Part shown: positions 7,742-14,192 of the stretch, in pieces
How the letters are laid out: the number at the start of each line of letters is the position of its first letter
Numbering within the stretch: the first letter of the stretch is position 1
Source of the DNA: JANSWO01 sp964351875
GTDB taxonomy: Bacteria; Pseudomonadota; Gammaproteobacteria; Pseudomonadales; Azotimanducaceae
NCBI GenBank assembly: GCA_964351875.1
Contig: CAYGQC010000076.1
Location: 1-17,821 of the forward strand
DNA length: 17,821 bases
Direction of reading: 5' to 3'
The notes under the pieces: generated by a model
The model's input: only the letters and a program-made list of their open reading frames with translations
Database searches by the model: none
Told to the model about the DNA's origin: nothing
Made by a program: the position numbers and the translations under genes

Positions 7742-8401
7742 ATGCGAGAAATCGACACAAGCACGCCACTGCAAGTAGGCGTAGCCCTTTACGACAACGT
7801 TGAAATGCTCGACACCTTCGGGCCTTTGGAGATGCTGTCGATGCTGGGCGTGGAGCGCTGCGAAATTCACATGCTGTCTCAGTCCGGCGGTCTTGTTGCC
7901 TGTGCGATGGGGTCAAGCGGCGCTTACGGCCCGAAGATCGACAGCAAGCCGTTTGACGACAGCCCGGCGCTCGATCTGCTGCTCGTACCCGGCGGCTTTG
8001 GCACGTTCACCGAACTGGAGAATCCCGACTACCTGGATTACCTGCGCGCGCGCGATGCAGACACCCCCATCATCGCGAGTGTCTGCACGGGCTCTGCGTT
8101 GCTGGCCAAAGCTGGCCTACTGAACGGCATTGCGGCGACAAGCAACAAACAGTTTTTCAATCTGGCCGTCGCTCAGAGCGAGGCGACTGACTGGCGCGCC
8201 GAAGCGCGCTGGGTAGACACCGGGCACATCGTGACATCGTCCGGCGTCTCGGCGGGAACAGACATGACGCTCGCTATCATGGCGAGGGTTTTCGATGACG
8301 AAACCGCAGAGACGGCCGCGATCGCAGCCGAGTGGAATTGGCACCGAGACGCTGACGTGGATCCGTTCACGGAGCACCTAAATTCATTGATGCCGAACTA
8401 G
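7742..8401 (+). CDS. DJ-1/PfpI family protein (isonitrile hydratase-like)
   Basis: This 219-residue protein has the class I glutamine amidotransferase-like fold of the DJ-1/ThiJ/PfpI superfamily. The nucleophile elbow is SVCTGSALLAKAGLLNG, with Cys115. Asp24 and Glu30 in LDTFGPLEML, and PGGFGT (83-88), match the subgroup that includes isonitrile hydratase and the amidase-like domain of some AraC-type regulators. SSGVSAGTDMTL (166-177) is also typical. No helix-turn-helix domain follows, so it is the stand-alone enzyme form. The ATG at 7742 is chosen over an upstream frame extension because AGAAGGA (7726-7732) sits 9 bases before it and the extension would overlap the transferase gene. The 16-base gap to the transferase gene implies one operon. 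The reaction is not settled by sequence: isonitrile hydratase, glyoxalase III-like or hydrolase activities all occur in the superfamily. Confidence 0.9.
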   Translation: MREIDTSTPLQVGVALYDNVEMLDTFGPLEMLSMLGVERCEIHMLSQSGGLVACAMGSSGAYGPKIDSKPFDDSPALDLLLVPGGFGTFTELENPDYLDYLRARDADTPIIASVCTGSALLAKAGLLNGIAATSNKQFFNLAVAQSEATDWRAEARWVDTGHIVTSSGVSAGTDMTLAIMARVFDDETAETAAIAAEWNWHRDADVDPFTEHLNSLMPN

Positions 8402-8464
8402 ACGACTAGACGTGAACCCGCGCCACAATGATCGCTCCGGTCGCCGACAAGCCGACACTCGGAA

Positions 8465-8481
8465 ACCGTCATTGCGACGGT
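8465..8481. terminator. Possible bidirectional terminator hairpin
   Basis: ACCGTC, loop ATTGC, GACGGT give a perfect 6-bp stem in the 89-base space between two convergent genes (stops at 8401 and 8491). The location is right for a shared terminator, but no clean T run follows on either strand, so the call rests mainly on position. Confidence 0.35.
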
Positions 8482-8490
8482 CTATTCACA

Positions 8491-9063
8491 TCACGGATTG
8501 CTTTGGAATTTACCCCAGTCTTCAGGCCAAGGGGGAAGGTTTCCGGTCGACTTTGAGTACGGAATTCCATTGGTACTCAAGTTGAATACATCCCCATTGT
8601 GTTTGCCGATCACATAAGCCTCGCTAAGGGTTTGCTCAGCCGCAACACATTCATTGGGTTCAAACTCGCCGGTCACACCGTGGTTGGCTCCGAAGTACTT
8701 AAAGCATGCTCGCGGCGGTGAAAACGCGTCAGATATCCCCCAGGTGCCTGTGACTACAGTGTAGTTTCCCGGATACCACATGAACAAGCGGCCATCCGGC
8801 GCTGTGTATTCGACATAAATTCCGTGGCCGAGCTGCTTCACGATCGCCGTAACATCGGTAAGCGCTTCTGCCAACTTTTGACGAATCTGATCTTCGCTGA
8901 GTTCGGGTAATTCAGCCCGCGCTTCGGACAACCTTGCAACCGCGCGATCGTCAAACCGCAGCGCGTCTTCGAATTCCATTTGATTCGAATTGCGCGGGTC
9001 AGCGACGCATCCAGCCAGTAGAAAGATGAGGAGAAAGCTCGATAGGGAAGTTGTCGTTTTCAC
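8491..9063 (-). CDS. Uncharacterised lipoprotein (190 aa)
   Basis: The N-terminus is a lipoprotein signal: a Lys-containing start, a hydrophobic stretch (SLSSFLLIFLLAG) and the lipobox LAGC with Cys19. The frame is open far upstream, but the GTG at 9063 is chosen because it begins exactly at this signal and GGAG lies 8 bases before it. The mature protein has a charged helical part (about 25-75) and then a beta-rich C-terminal part with YPGNYTVVTGTWGISD and two cysteines (in PPRACFKYFG and EPNECV), which could form a disulfide in the periplasm. After Cys19 comes Val, not Asp, so the usual rule would send it to the outer membrane. I do not recognise the family. It is 22 bases downstream of another lipoprotein gene, so the two form an operon and may act together. 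Confidence 0.75.
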   Translation of the reverse strand: MKTTTSLSSFLLIFLLAGCVADPRNSNQMEFEDALRFDDRAVARLSEARAELPELSEDQIRQKLAEALTDVTAIVKQLGHGIYVEYTAPDGRLFMWYPGNYTVVTGTWGISDAFSPPRACFKYFGANHGVTGEFEPNECVAAEQTLSEAYVIGKHNGDVFNLSTNGIPYSKSTGNLPPWPEDWGKFQSNP

Positions 9064-9085
9064 GTGATTGGCTCCGGACAATTTG

Positions 9086-9550
9086 CTACTTCGGGCATTC
9101 GAATCCATTGATGACGTCGATATCTTCAACCAGGCGCCATCCGGCATCACTAACATCGAATACTCTGGGCGAGCAAGATTCATGCATGACGACATAGTCT
9201 CGGCCAGTTTCAACGTGGAACGCGAGATAGGACCAGCACCACGTGCCATAAATATTCTGATCTGGCACAGAGTGCATGTGGAAGTGGTGCTTCCGGTCGC
9301 CGGAAAATCGCGCCGTCCGAATAAACTCTCGATCAAACGAAAAGTTTGCGACGCTTTGATAGTTATCACATTGAGCATTGTCCATAACGGCATAACCTTG
9401 ATAAGGCTCGTTATGAACAGCTTTTACGCCCTCAATGTTCCGTTGAAACGTGATCGTCGCATGGGGCTCTTCAAGCGGTACTTCCACGTAGTTGGTTGCA
9501 CAGCCGACGCAAAGCAGCATCAACACAGCGGGGAGAATCCATAGCCTCAT
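9086..9550 (-). CDS. Uncharacterised lipoprotein with a His-rich motif (154 aa)
   Basis: The N-terminus MRLWILPAVLMLLCVGC is a lipoprotein-type signal with the modified Cys at position 17 (C-V-G-C is a slightly unusual lipobox because position -3 is Cys). The ATG at 9550 is preceded by AGAAG; the longer open frame to 9691 would bury the signal and is rejected. The mature part is mostly beta-like, beginning with HATITFQRNIEG, and carries three further cysteines in AQCDNY, TWCWSY and ESCSPR, one near the C-terminus (FECPK), and a histidine cluster KHHFHMHSV (about 87-95). The cysteines suggest disulfides in the periplasm and the histidines could bind metal. I do not recognise the family. It precedes the second lipoprotein by 22 bases. 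The 214 bases upstream, to the dioxygenase stop, show no gene I can support. Confidence 0.75.
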   Translation of the reverse strand: MRLWILPAVLMLLCVGCATNYVEVPLEEPHATITFQRNIEGVKAVHNEPYQGYAVMDNAQCDNYQSVANFSFDREFIRTARFSGDRKHHFHMHSVPDQNIYGTWCWSYLAFHVETGRDYVVMHESCSPRVFDVSDAGWRLVEDIDVINGFECPK

Positions 9551-9764
9551 TTTTCTTCTCACAATGGTCGAGCCAGCGTTCAAATCAGCACATCCATATA
9601 CAACCCGAACAAGAACTCGGGCTTTGCTTGGTTGCTTGGTGAGCGTCTGAGTTGTCTTAGCAGCTGTCTTACGTCGCGCAATGGCAACCACCCAGGGGTT
9701 TGATGAGCACCCTCATGCGCGAGAGTTCGGGTGCAATCGTCCGATCGAGCCTGAGCTGTTTCGG

Positions 9765-10691
9765 TCAACCCGCGGATGCTTCGCGAGCTTTCGCCTGCGC
9801 CCGCAGATAGAAGAAGAGCTGCCGATCCTGTCGCGAGGTAGCAGACAGGTTGCCTTCGCGCAGCCAGGGCTTCCAGCGCGGCGCAGCAACACCTTCCGGT
9901 TTGTCACCCATCACCGTGACGCGTTGGATGACTCGCTCTTCCGAGAAGTCGTTCAGCACAAAGTGCTGCGTGCAGCGGTTGTCCCACATCGCGATGGTGC
10001 CTTCGCTCCAGCGATAGCGGACCGTGAATCGAGGGTTCTGCACCCAGCGCGTCAGCAAGCCCAGCAGCGCATCGCTCTCATCAGAATTCATCTCAACGAT
10101 ACGGCGAGTGAAGTGCTCGTTTACATAGAGCGCTTTGCGGCCTGTCTCCGGATGCACGCGTACCACCGGGTGAATGGTCATCTGATCCGGCCGATTATGC
10201 GGCAGCTCGTCGTGCAGAGCCGTGAGGCCTTCGCAGAGCTCCTGCATCGGCGCGGACAGCTCGTCAAACGCCTGATAGAGGTTCGTCCACATCGTGTCGC
10301 CGCCGACACTCGGGCACTTCACCATGTGCAGTACCGACATCAACGCCGGCTCTGCCAAAAACGTCAGGTCCGTGTGCCATTCGTCCGCAATGCCCCCGGT
10401 CGATGCCGACAGCTCGAAGACTTCAGGGAACTCGGGGTATGGGTTCGCGAGTTCCGGGTGGCCTTCCAGATGGCCAAAAAATCGGCCCAGGCGAACGTGC
10501 GCATCCATGGCCAGGTGCTGACCAGGGAAAAACAGCACTTGATGGTCAAGCAATGCAGCTTTGATTGCATCGATCTGCGGCTCGTCTACCCTGGCTAAAT
10601 CCAGGCCGGTGATCTCAGCGCCGAGTGCGCCTGCGACCGGGGAAATCTGCCAATCAGCAGGGCTAGCGGAATGTGGTATCGATTTGCTCAT
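9765..10691 (-). CDS. TauD/TfdA family Fe(II)/2-oxoglutarate-dependent dioxygenase
   Basis: This 308-residue enzyme belongs to the family that uses Fe(II), O2 and 2-oxoglutarate to hydroxylate a substrate, often releasing sulfite from sulfonates (TauD) or cleaving aryloxyacids (TfdA). The iron ligands are His106 and Asp108 (EWHTDLTF) and His243 (DNRCTQHFVLNDF). Arg253 and Arg257 lie 10 and 14 residues after His243, matching the two arginines that hold 2-oxoglutarate in TauD within one residue. KALYVNEHFTRRI (186-198) matches the substrate-side segment. Length is normal for the family. The start ATG at 10691 has no strong Shine-Dalgarno sequence. No sulfonate transporter or sulfur genes are adjacent, so taurine is not supported by context, and the substrate remains open. 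It is divergent from the cysteine-rich gene at 10769, with an inverted repeat between them. Confidence 0.93.
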   Translation of the reverse strand: MSKSIPHSASPADWQISPVAGALGAEITGLDLARVDEPQIDAIKAALLDHQVLFFPGQHLAMDAHVRLGRFFGHLEGHPELANPYPEFPEVFELSASTGGIADEWHTDLTFLAEPALMSVLHMVKCPSVGGDTMWTNLYQAFDELSAPMQELCEGLTALHDELPHNRPDQMTIHPVVRVHPETGRKALYVNEHFTRRIVEMNSDESDALLGLLTRWVQNPRFTVRYRWSEGTIAMWDNRCTQHFVLNDFSEERVIQRVTVMGDKPEGVAAPRWKPWLREGNLSATSRQDRQLFFYLRAQAKAREASAG

Positions 10692-10742
10692 AGCTGGATG
10701 CTGACCGAAGGGGGCGCTACATTCAACATCTCCGAAACTGAC

Positions 10743-10758
10743 TGAGCGGCACCGCTCA
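10743..10758. promoter_or_regulatory. Perfect inverted repeat in a divergent intergenic region
   Basis: TGAGCGG-CA-CCGCTCA is a perfect 7-bp inverted repeat with a 2-base centre. It lies in the 77-base gap between the dioxygenase start (10691, minus) and the cysteine-rich gene start (10769, plus), where a dimeric regulator could control both. It could also fold as an RNA hairpin 10 bases before the second gene. The regulator is unknown. Confidence 0.4.
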
Positions 10759-10768
10759 TCGAGCTGAC

Positions 10769-11179
10769 ATGCGCCAACGCATCGACAACCTTATCTGCTG
10801 GAGCTGTCATGGCTCGCTCGACGAGGTGCCCCAGCCCATCAGTCGGCACGACTACTGCCCAGCCTGCTCTGAAGTTCTGCACTGCTGTCGCTTATGCGCC
10901 CTCTATGATCCCGATGCTGTCGATGGCTGCCGGGAAGATCGGACCGAGCCCCCGACCAACAAGAGTGAAGCCAATTTCTGCGACTACTTTGAACCGGTCC
11001 CGCTTCAGCCCACGCCTCTCCAGCCGACCGCCGCGCGAGGAAGCGAGCAGAAACTCGCCCAACTGTTTGGCGACGACATTGCAACTGGCGATGCAGAGCG
11101 CGACGAAGTGGAAGGATCTTCTGATCCCATGGACACTGCGCGGGCAGCACTCGATGCGCTTTTCAAAAACAAAGACTGA
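10769..11179 (+). CDS. Cysteine-rich zinc-ribbon-like protein (136 aa)
   Basis: The N-terminal half carries cysteines in an ordered pattern: C10-x2-C13, C30-x2-C33, C39, C40-x2-C43, C54 and C71. The spacing of the first two pairs is that of a zinc ribbon, and the CRLCALYDPDAVDGCREDR segment looks like a second metal site. The C-terminal half is acidic, low in cysteine, with a doubled PLQPT element and a helical end. This layout resembles small hypothetical zinc-binding proteins seen in proteobacteria; I cannot name a function. The ATG at 10769 has only a weak GAG at 5 bases. The long overlapping frame from 10809 belongs to the downstream lipoprotein, whose real start is at 11241. The gene lies 61 bases before that lipoprotein and may be cotranscribed with it. 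Confidence 0.75.
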   Translation: MRQRIDNLICWSCHGSLDEVPQPISRHDYCPACSEVLHCCRLCALYDPDAVDGCREDRTEPPTNKSEANFCDYFEPVPLQPTPLQPTAARGSEQKLAQLFGDDIATGDAERDEVEGSSDPMDTARAALDALFKNKD

Positions 11180-11240
11180 CATAATCACAACCGGCTCGAA
11201 CCGATTCGAACCACGTCCGAAATCTCCTGGGGAGGGGAAA

Positions 11241-13214
11241 ATGAATGACTTGCTCAAACTCCTGCGAATCGCGCGATTCAGTCAGCGCTTGTTAGCGGCC
11301 ACGCTACTGACCAGCGCGTCGCTGACCGGTGGCTGTAGTGATGCCTCAATAGATGCCGACACCACAGACAATCCAGAGCCAGAATCCGCATCCGCATCCG
11401 CAACCGCAACCGCATCCGCATCCGAAACAGCAAGTACCTCGACGGCGCCGAATCCCAGCCAGGCCGGTCAGCGCCAGGTCTTCTTTGGCGACACGCATAT
11501 CCACACAACGTATTCCTTCGACGCCTTTATCTTTGGCACCAGAACTACACCGGATGATGCCCACGCCTATGCAAAAGGAGAGGTAATCAAGCACGCAGCG
11601 GGCTTCGATGTGCAGCTCGAGCAGCCACTGGACTTCATCTCGGTGACGGATCACGCCACCTACCTCGGTATGTTCCAAGCGATGGATGATCCAAGCTCCG
11701 CGGTAGGCGATCATCCAGCATCCGCGCTCGTGCGATCTGCCAGCACACCGCTCGCGCGCCGAGCCGCGTTCAATCAACTGCTGCCGCGGATCGGCGGCAT
11801 TCTTGAAGAGCCGGACGATCTGTGGAACGAGGGGATTGTGAGTGACGCCTGGAAGGCAACCATCGAGTCAGCCGAACGCCACAACGACCCGGGCAACTTC
11901 ACCGCTTTCGTCGGTTATGAGTACACATCCTCAGGTCCGGACAATGAAAACCTGCATCGCAATGTATTGTTCCGCAGCGGCGATGCGCCAAACTTGCCGT
12001 TCTCCCGACTCGACTCCGTTAACCCGGAAGACCTGTGGGACTGGATGGATGAGCAGCGAGCGGCAGGCAAGGACTCGCTCGCGATACCGCACAACTCCAA
12101 CGGTAGCGATGGCTGGATGTTCAAGCCGGTTACTTTCGATGACGAGCCGTTGACTCAGGAATACGCCGAGCAGCGTATGCGTAACGAGCCCATTGTCGAG
12201 ATGTCCCAGGTAAAGGGAACGTCCGAAACGCACCCTTCCCTGTCCCCCAATGACGAATGGTCTGGCTTCGAACTGATGACTGTCAAAGTGGCGACCAACA
12301 TCAACAGCAAGGCGGAAGGAAGCTATGTTCGCGAGGCCTATCTGCGCGGTCTCGAACTCGAGAGCACCGATGGTTTCAATCCGTTTCGTTTCGGCATGAT
12401 CGGGGCCTCTGACACACACAACTCGGCGGGTTCGTTTGACGAGTCCAATTTCTTCAGCAAGACAGGATTGCTAGACGCCACGCCCAAGCTTCGAGGCAGC
12501 GTACCCCTGGACAAGCCGGCTGCCGACGGGTCCCTGTACCTCAACGACTCCCGCAACATGTGGGGAGCATCAGGCCTGGCCGGCGTATGGGCGGAGGAGA
12601 ATACGAGGGCGTCTCTGTTCGATGCAATGCGGCGAAAAGAAACCTTCGCGACAAGCGGCCCGCGCATACGAGTGCGAGTAGCCGCAGGTTTCGATCTCGA
12701 TTCTCGCCAACTCGAAGAGGCTGGCAGCGCTGCTTTCGAGCGGGGCGTACCCATGGGCGGCGACCTTCTCCCAGCGACGAATGCTGGACAGGCACCGACA
12801 TTCTTCGTCTGGGCCACGCGAGACCCACAGACTGCGCCGCTGCAACGCCTGCAGATGATCAAGGGCTGGCTCGCAGACGGCAAATCCCGGGAACAAGTTA
12901 TCGATATCGCGTGCAGCGACGGTAATACCGTCGACATGGAGACCGGGCGCTGCCCAGACAATGGCGCTCGCGTCGACATCACTGACTGCTCGATCACCGA
13001 AGACAAAGGCGACGCGGAACTCAAGGTGGCGTGGCAGGACCCGGATTTTGATCCGGAGCAGCGAGCGTTCTACTACGTGCGCGTTCTCGAGAACCCAGTC
13101 TGCCGCTGGTCTACCTGGGACGCCGTGCGGGCCGGAACACAGCCCAGACCAGACATGCACAAGACGCTGCAGGATCGCGCCTGGACGTCGCCCATCTGGT
13201 ACGTGCCAGGCTAG
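11241..13214 (+). CDS. DUF3604 family protein with PHP-like metal motifs, probable lipoprotein
   Basis: This protein (657 aa) matches the DUF3604 family. The start at 11241 follows GGAGGGG at the right distance; the frame is open upstream, but that part overlaps the cysteine-rich gene. Residues 1-32 form a signal ending in LTGGC, so it is probably lipid-anchored at Cys32. A low-complexity Ser/Ala/Thr linker follows (about 49-69). The body shows motifs of the PHP (metal-dependent phosphoesterase) superfamily: GDTHIHTTYS with His86 and His88, SVTDHA with Asp137 and His138, GYEYTS with Glu227, IPHN with His284, and ASDTHN with Asp391 and His393. These residues would bind a di- or trinuclear metal centre, suggesting a periplasmic or surface hydrolase. 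The substrate is unknown. The C-terminal 200 residues look like the rest of the family domain. Confidence is high for the family, low for the reaction. Confidence 0.9.
   Translation: MNDLLKLLRIARFSQRLLAATLLTSASLTGGCSDASIDADTTDNPEPESASASATATASASETASTSTAPNPSQAGQRQVFFGDTHIHTTYSFDAFIFGTRTTPDDAHAYAKGEVIKHAAGFDVQLEQPLDFISVTDHATYLGMFQAMDDPSSAVGDHPASALVRSASTPLARRAAFNQLLPRIGGILEEPDDLWNEGIVSDAWKATIESAERHNDPGNFTAFVGYEYTSSGPDNENLHRNVLFRSGDAPNLPFSRLDSVNPEDLWDWMDEQRAAGKDSLAIPHNSNGSDGWMFKPVTFDDEPLTQEYAEQRMRNEPIVEMSQVKGTSETHPSLSPNDEWSGFELMTVKVATNINSKAEGSYVREAYLRGLELESTDGFNPFRFGMIGASDTHNSAGSFDESNFFSKTGLLDATPKLRGSVPLDKPAADGSLYLNDSRNMWGASGLAGVWAEENTRASLFDAMRRKETFATSGPRIRVRVAAGFDLDSRQLEEAGSAAFERGVPMGGDLLPATNAGQAPTFFVWATRDPQTAPLQRLQMIKGWLADGKSREQVIDIACSDGNTVDMETGRCPDNGARVDITDCSITEDKGDAELKVAWQDPDFDPEQRAFYYVRVLENPVCRWSTWDAVRAGTQPRPDMHKTLQDRAWTSPIWYVPG
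11385..11426 (+). repeat. In-frame hexanucleotide repeat (WCCGCA)
   Basis: Seven near-identical 6-base units run from 11385 to 11426: TCCGCA three times, ACCGCA twice, TCCGCA once, and a last TCCGAA. They encode alternating Ser/Thr-Ala in the linker between the lipidated Cys32 and the DUF3604 catalytic domain. Because the unit is six bases, copy-number change by slippage would alter linker length without breaking the frame. Confidence 0.8.
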
Positions 13215-13229
13215 AAACAATCTGCTTGC

Positions 13230-13472
13230 TTGCCCACGGGATTGCCGATACACGGCGGTCCCGTGGTAACATCGCGCCGCTTTTTGGGGATCGACTGGGC
13301 GAGACAGCTCGGCGAGAACGGCGGGACAAAGCACGTGGCGCGCACGCGTATCGTCTGCAATTGCCCCATTTCATACTGCCCGATGCTGCACAGCGCTGGA
13401 CACTGCTGCTGCAAATCGAGCGATATAGAGGTCATCTCGGCCGCTGAAGACGTGATCGATACAACGCTATGA
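13230..13472 (+). CDS. Doubtful small cysteine-rich ORF (80 aa)
   Basis: An open frame fills the 254-base gap between the DUF3604 gene and the LptA-like gene, and its TGA overlaps the next ATG (ATGA at 13469-13472), as in coupled genes. The product would have a dense cysteine cluster (CNCPISYC ... GHCCCK, about 43-62) but no recognisable domain and no ribosome binding site that I can see. Other frames on both strands are also open here, as is common in GC-rich DNA, so it may be only the untranslated leader of the LptA-like gene. Confidence 0.15.
   Translation: MPTGLPIHGGPVVTSRRFLGIDWARQLGENGGTKHVARTRIVCNCPISYCPMLHSAGHCCCKSSDIEVISAAEDVIDTTL
13242..13272 (+). promoter_or_regulatory. Possible sigma70-type promoter
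   Basis: TTGCCG (13242-13247) and TAACAT (13267-13272) are separated by 19 bases, with TGG directly before the second hexamer (an extended -10 form). It lies about 200 bases before the LptA-like gene. The spacing is longer than ideal, so the call is tentative. Confidence 0.25.
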
Positions 13473-14077
13473 CAATGGCAACCCAATCCAGAGCAATACT
13501 CCTCCGCTCGCGTTGCGCGCCTGCACGCTGGCGGCCTGCCTGTGCTTCCAAACCGCTAGCACTTACCTTGTTGATGCTTTTCGCCACCGGCCTGGCACCT
13601 AGCGCGACTGCGGTTCCGCTCAGAGCAGGGTTGCCGATGGTGATCGAAGCAGACACCTTCGAAATCGACATGACCACCCGCAAGGCAACCTGGACCGGCA
13701 ACGTTATCGCCTCCCAGGCAGGTCACGAGATTCGTACAGAACACTTCACGATCACCCTGGCTCAACAGGACGACGACCAACAAGGTCACGCCTCCGCCGA
13801 CGCGCAACCAACTGCGACACGTGACGCCGTGATCATCGAAGCCGGCCACCTCGGCTACCATCATGAAGGCCGCGAACTAACGTCCAGCGGCGGCACGGTC
13901 ATTCTTCGGGGTGACAGCCGTATCGAAGCACACACGCTGATCTATCGCTTCGAGCAACAGCTCGCCGTTGCCGCACCAGACGACAGCGGCCGTGTCCACG
14001 TCGTCCTGACCATGGCTGAAGACGCGCCAATCCAGCTCGCCTCCAACAGCACCCTCCCGCTCAGCGGCGCTCAATAA
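13469..14077 (+). CDS. LptA/OstA-like exported protein
   Basis: This 202-residue protein begins with a long n-region (1-28, Arg-rich) and a hydrophobic core (29-44), with a likely signal peptidase I site after SATA (cleavage near residue 48). The mature part has the OstA/LptA N-terminal pattern: LPMVIEADTFEIDMTTRKATWTGNV starts at 55, followed by an IRTEHFTITL strand, then IIEAGHLGYHHEGRELTSSGGTVILRGDSRIEAHTLIYRF. In LptA such repeats form a beta-jellyroll that carries lipopolysaccharide across the periplasm. A Gln/Asp-rich insert (about 99-118) interrupts the domain. Unlike the usual lptA, no lptC, lptB or kdsC is next to it, so it may be a paralogue with another role. Two in-frame starts (13469 and 13475) are possible and neither has a clear ribosome binding site. 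Confidence 0.75.
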   Translation: MTMATQSRAILLRSRCAPARWRPACASKPLALTLLMLFATGLAPSATAVPLRAGLPMVIEADTFEIDMTTRKATWTGNVIASQAGHEIRTEHFTITLAQQDDDQQGHASADAQPTATRDAVIIEAGHLGYHHEGRELTSSGGTVILRGDSRIEAHTLIYRFEQQLAVAAPDDSGRVHVVLTMAEDAPIQLASNSTLPLSGAQ

Positions 14078-14078
14078 C

Positions 14079-14101
14079 CGCTATCTGACAATGAGGTAGC
14101 G
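14079..14101 (+). terminator. Hairpin just after the LptA-like gene
   Basis: CGCTATCT (14079-14086) pairs with AGGTAGCG (14094-14101) through 8 pairs including one G-U, around a 7-base loop. It begins two bases after the TAA at 14075-14077. The position suits a terminator, but GC-rich sequence follows rather than T residues. Confidence 0.35.
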
Positions 14102-14192
14102 TCGGCGCTCGCCGTGCGTTTCGGCTGACAGACCGCCGATCCACCTTCGCCGCTAGAAGATACACATTCTCTATGCAGCGTCATCGTTCCGC

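Noticed and set aside
9681..10598. 305-codon plus-strand frame over the dioxygenase.
   Set aside because: It is antisense to the TauD-like gene, whose iron and 2-oxoglutarate ligands are all in place; the antisense product is Arg-rich without a domain.
10809..11240. N-terminal extension of the DUF3604 frame by 144 residues.
   Set aside because: It overlaps the cysteine-rich gene in another frame, while a strong ribosome binding site and a lipoprotein signal begin at 11241.
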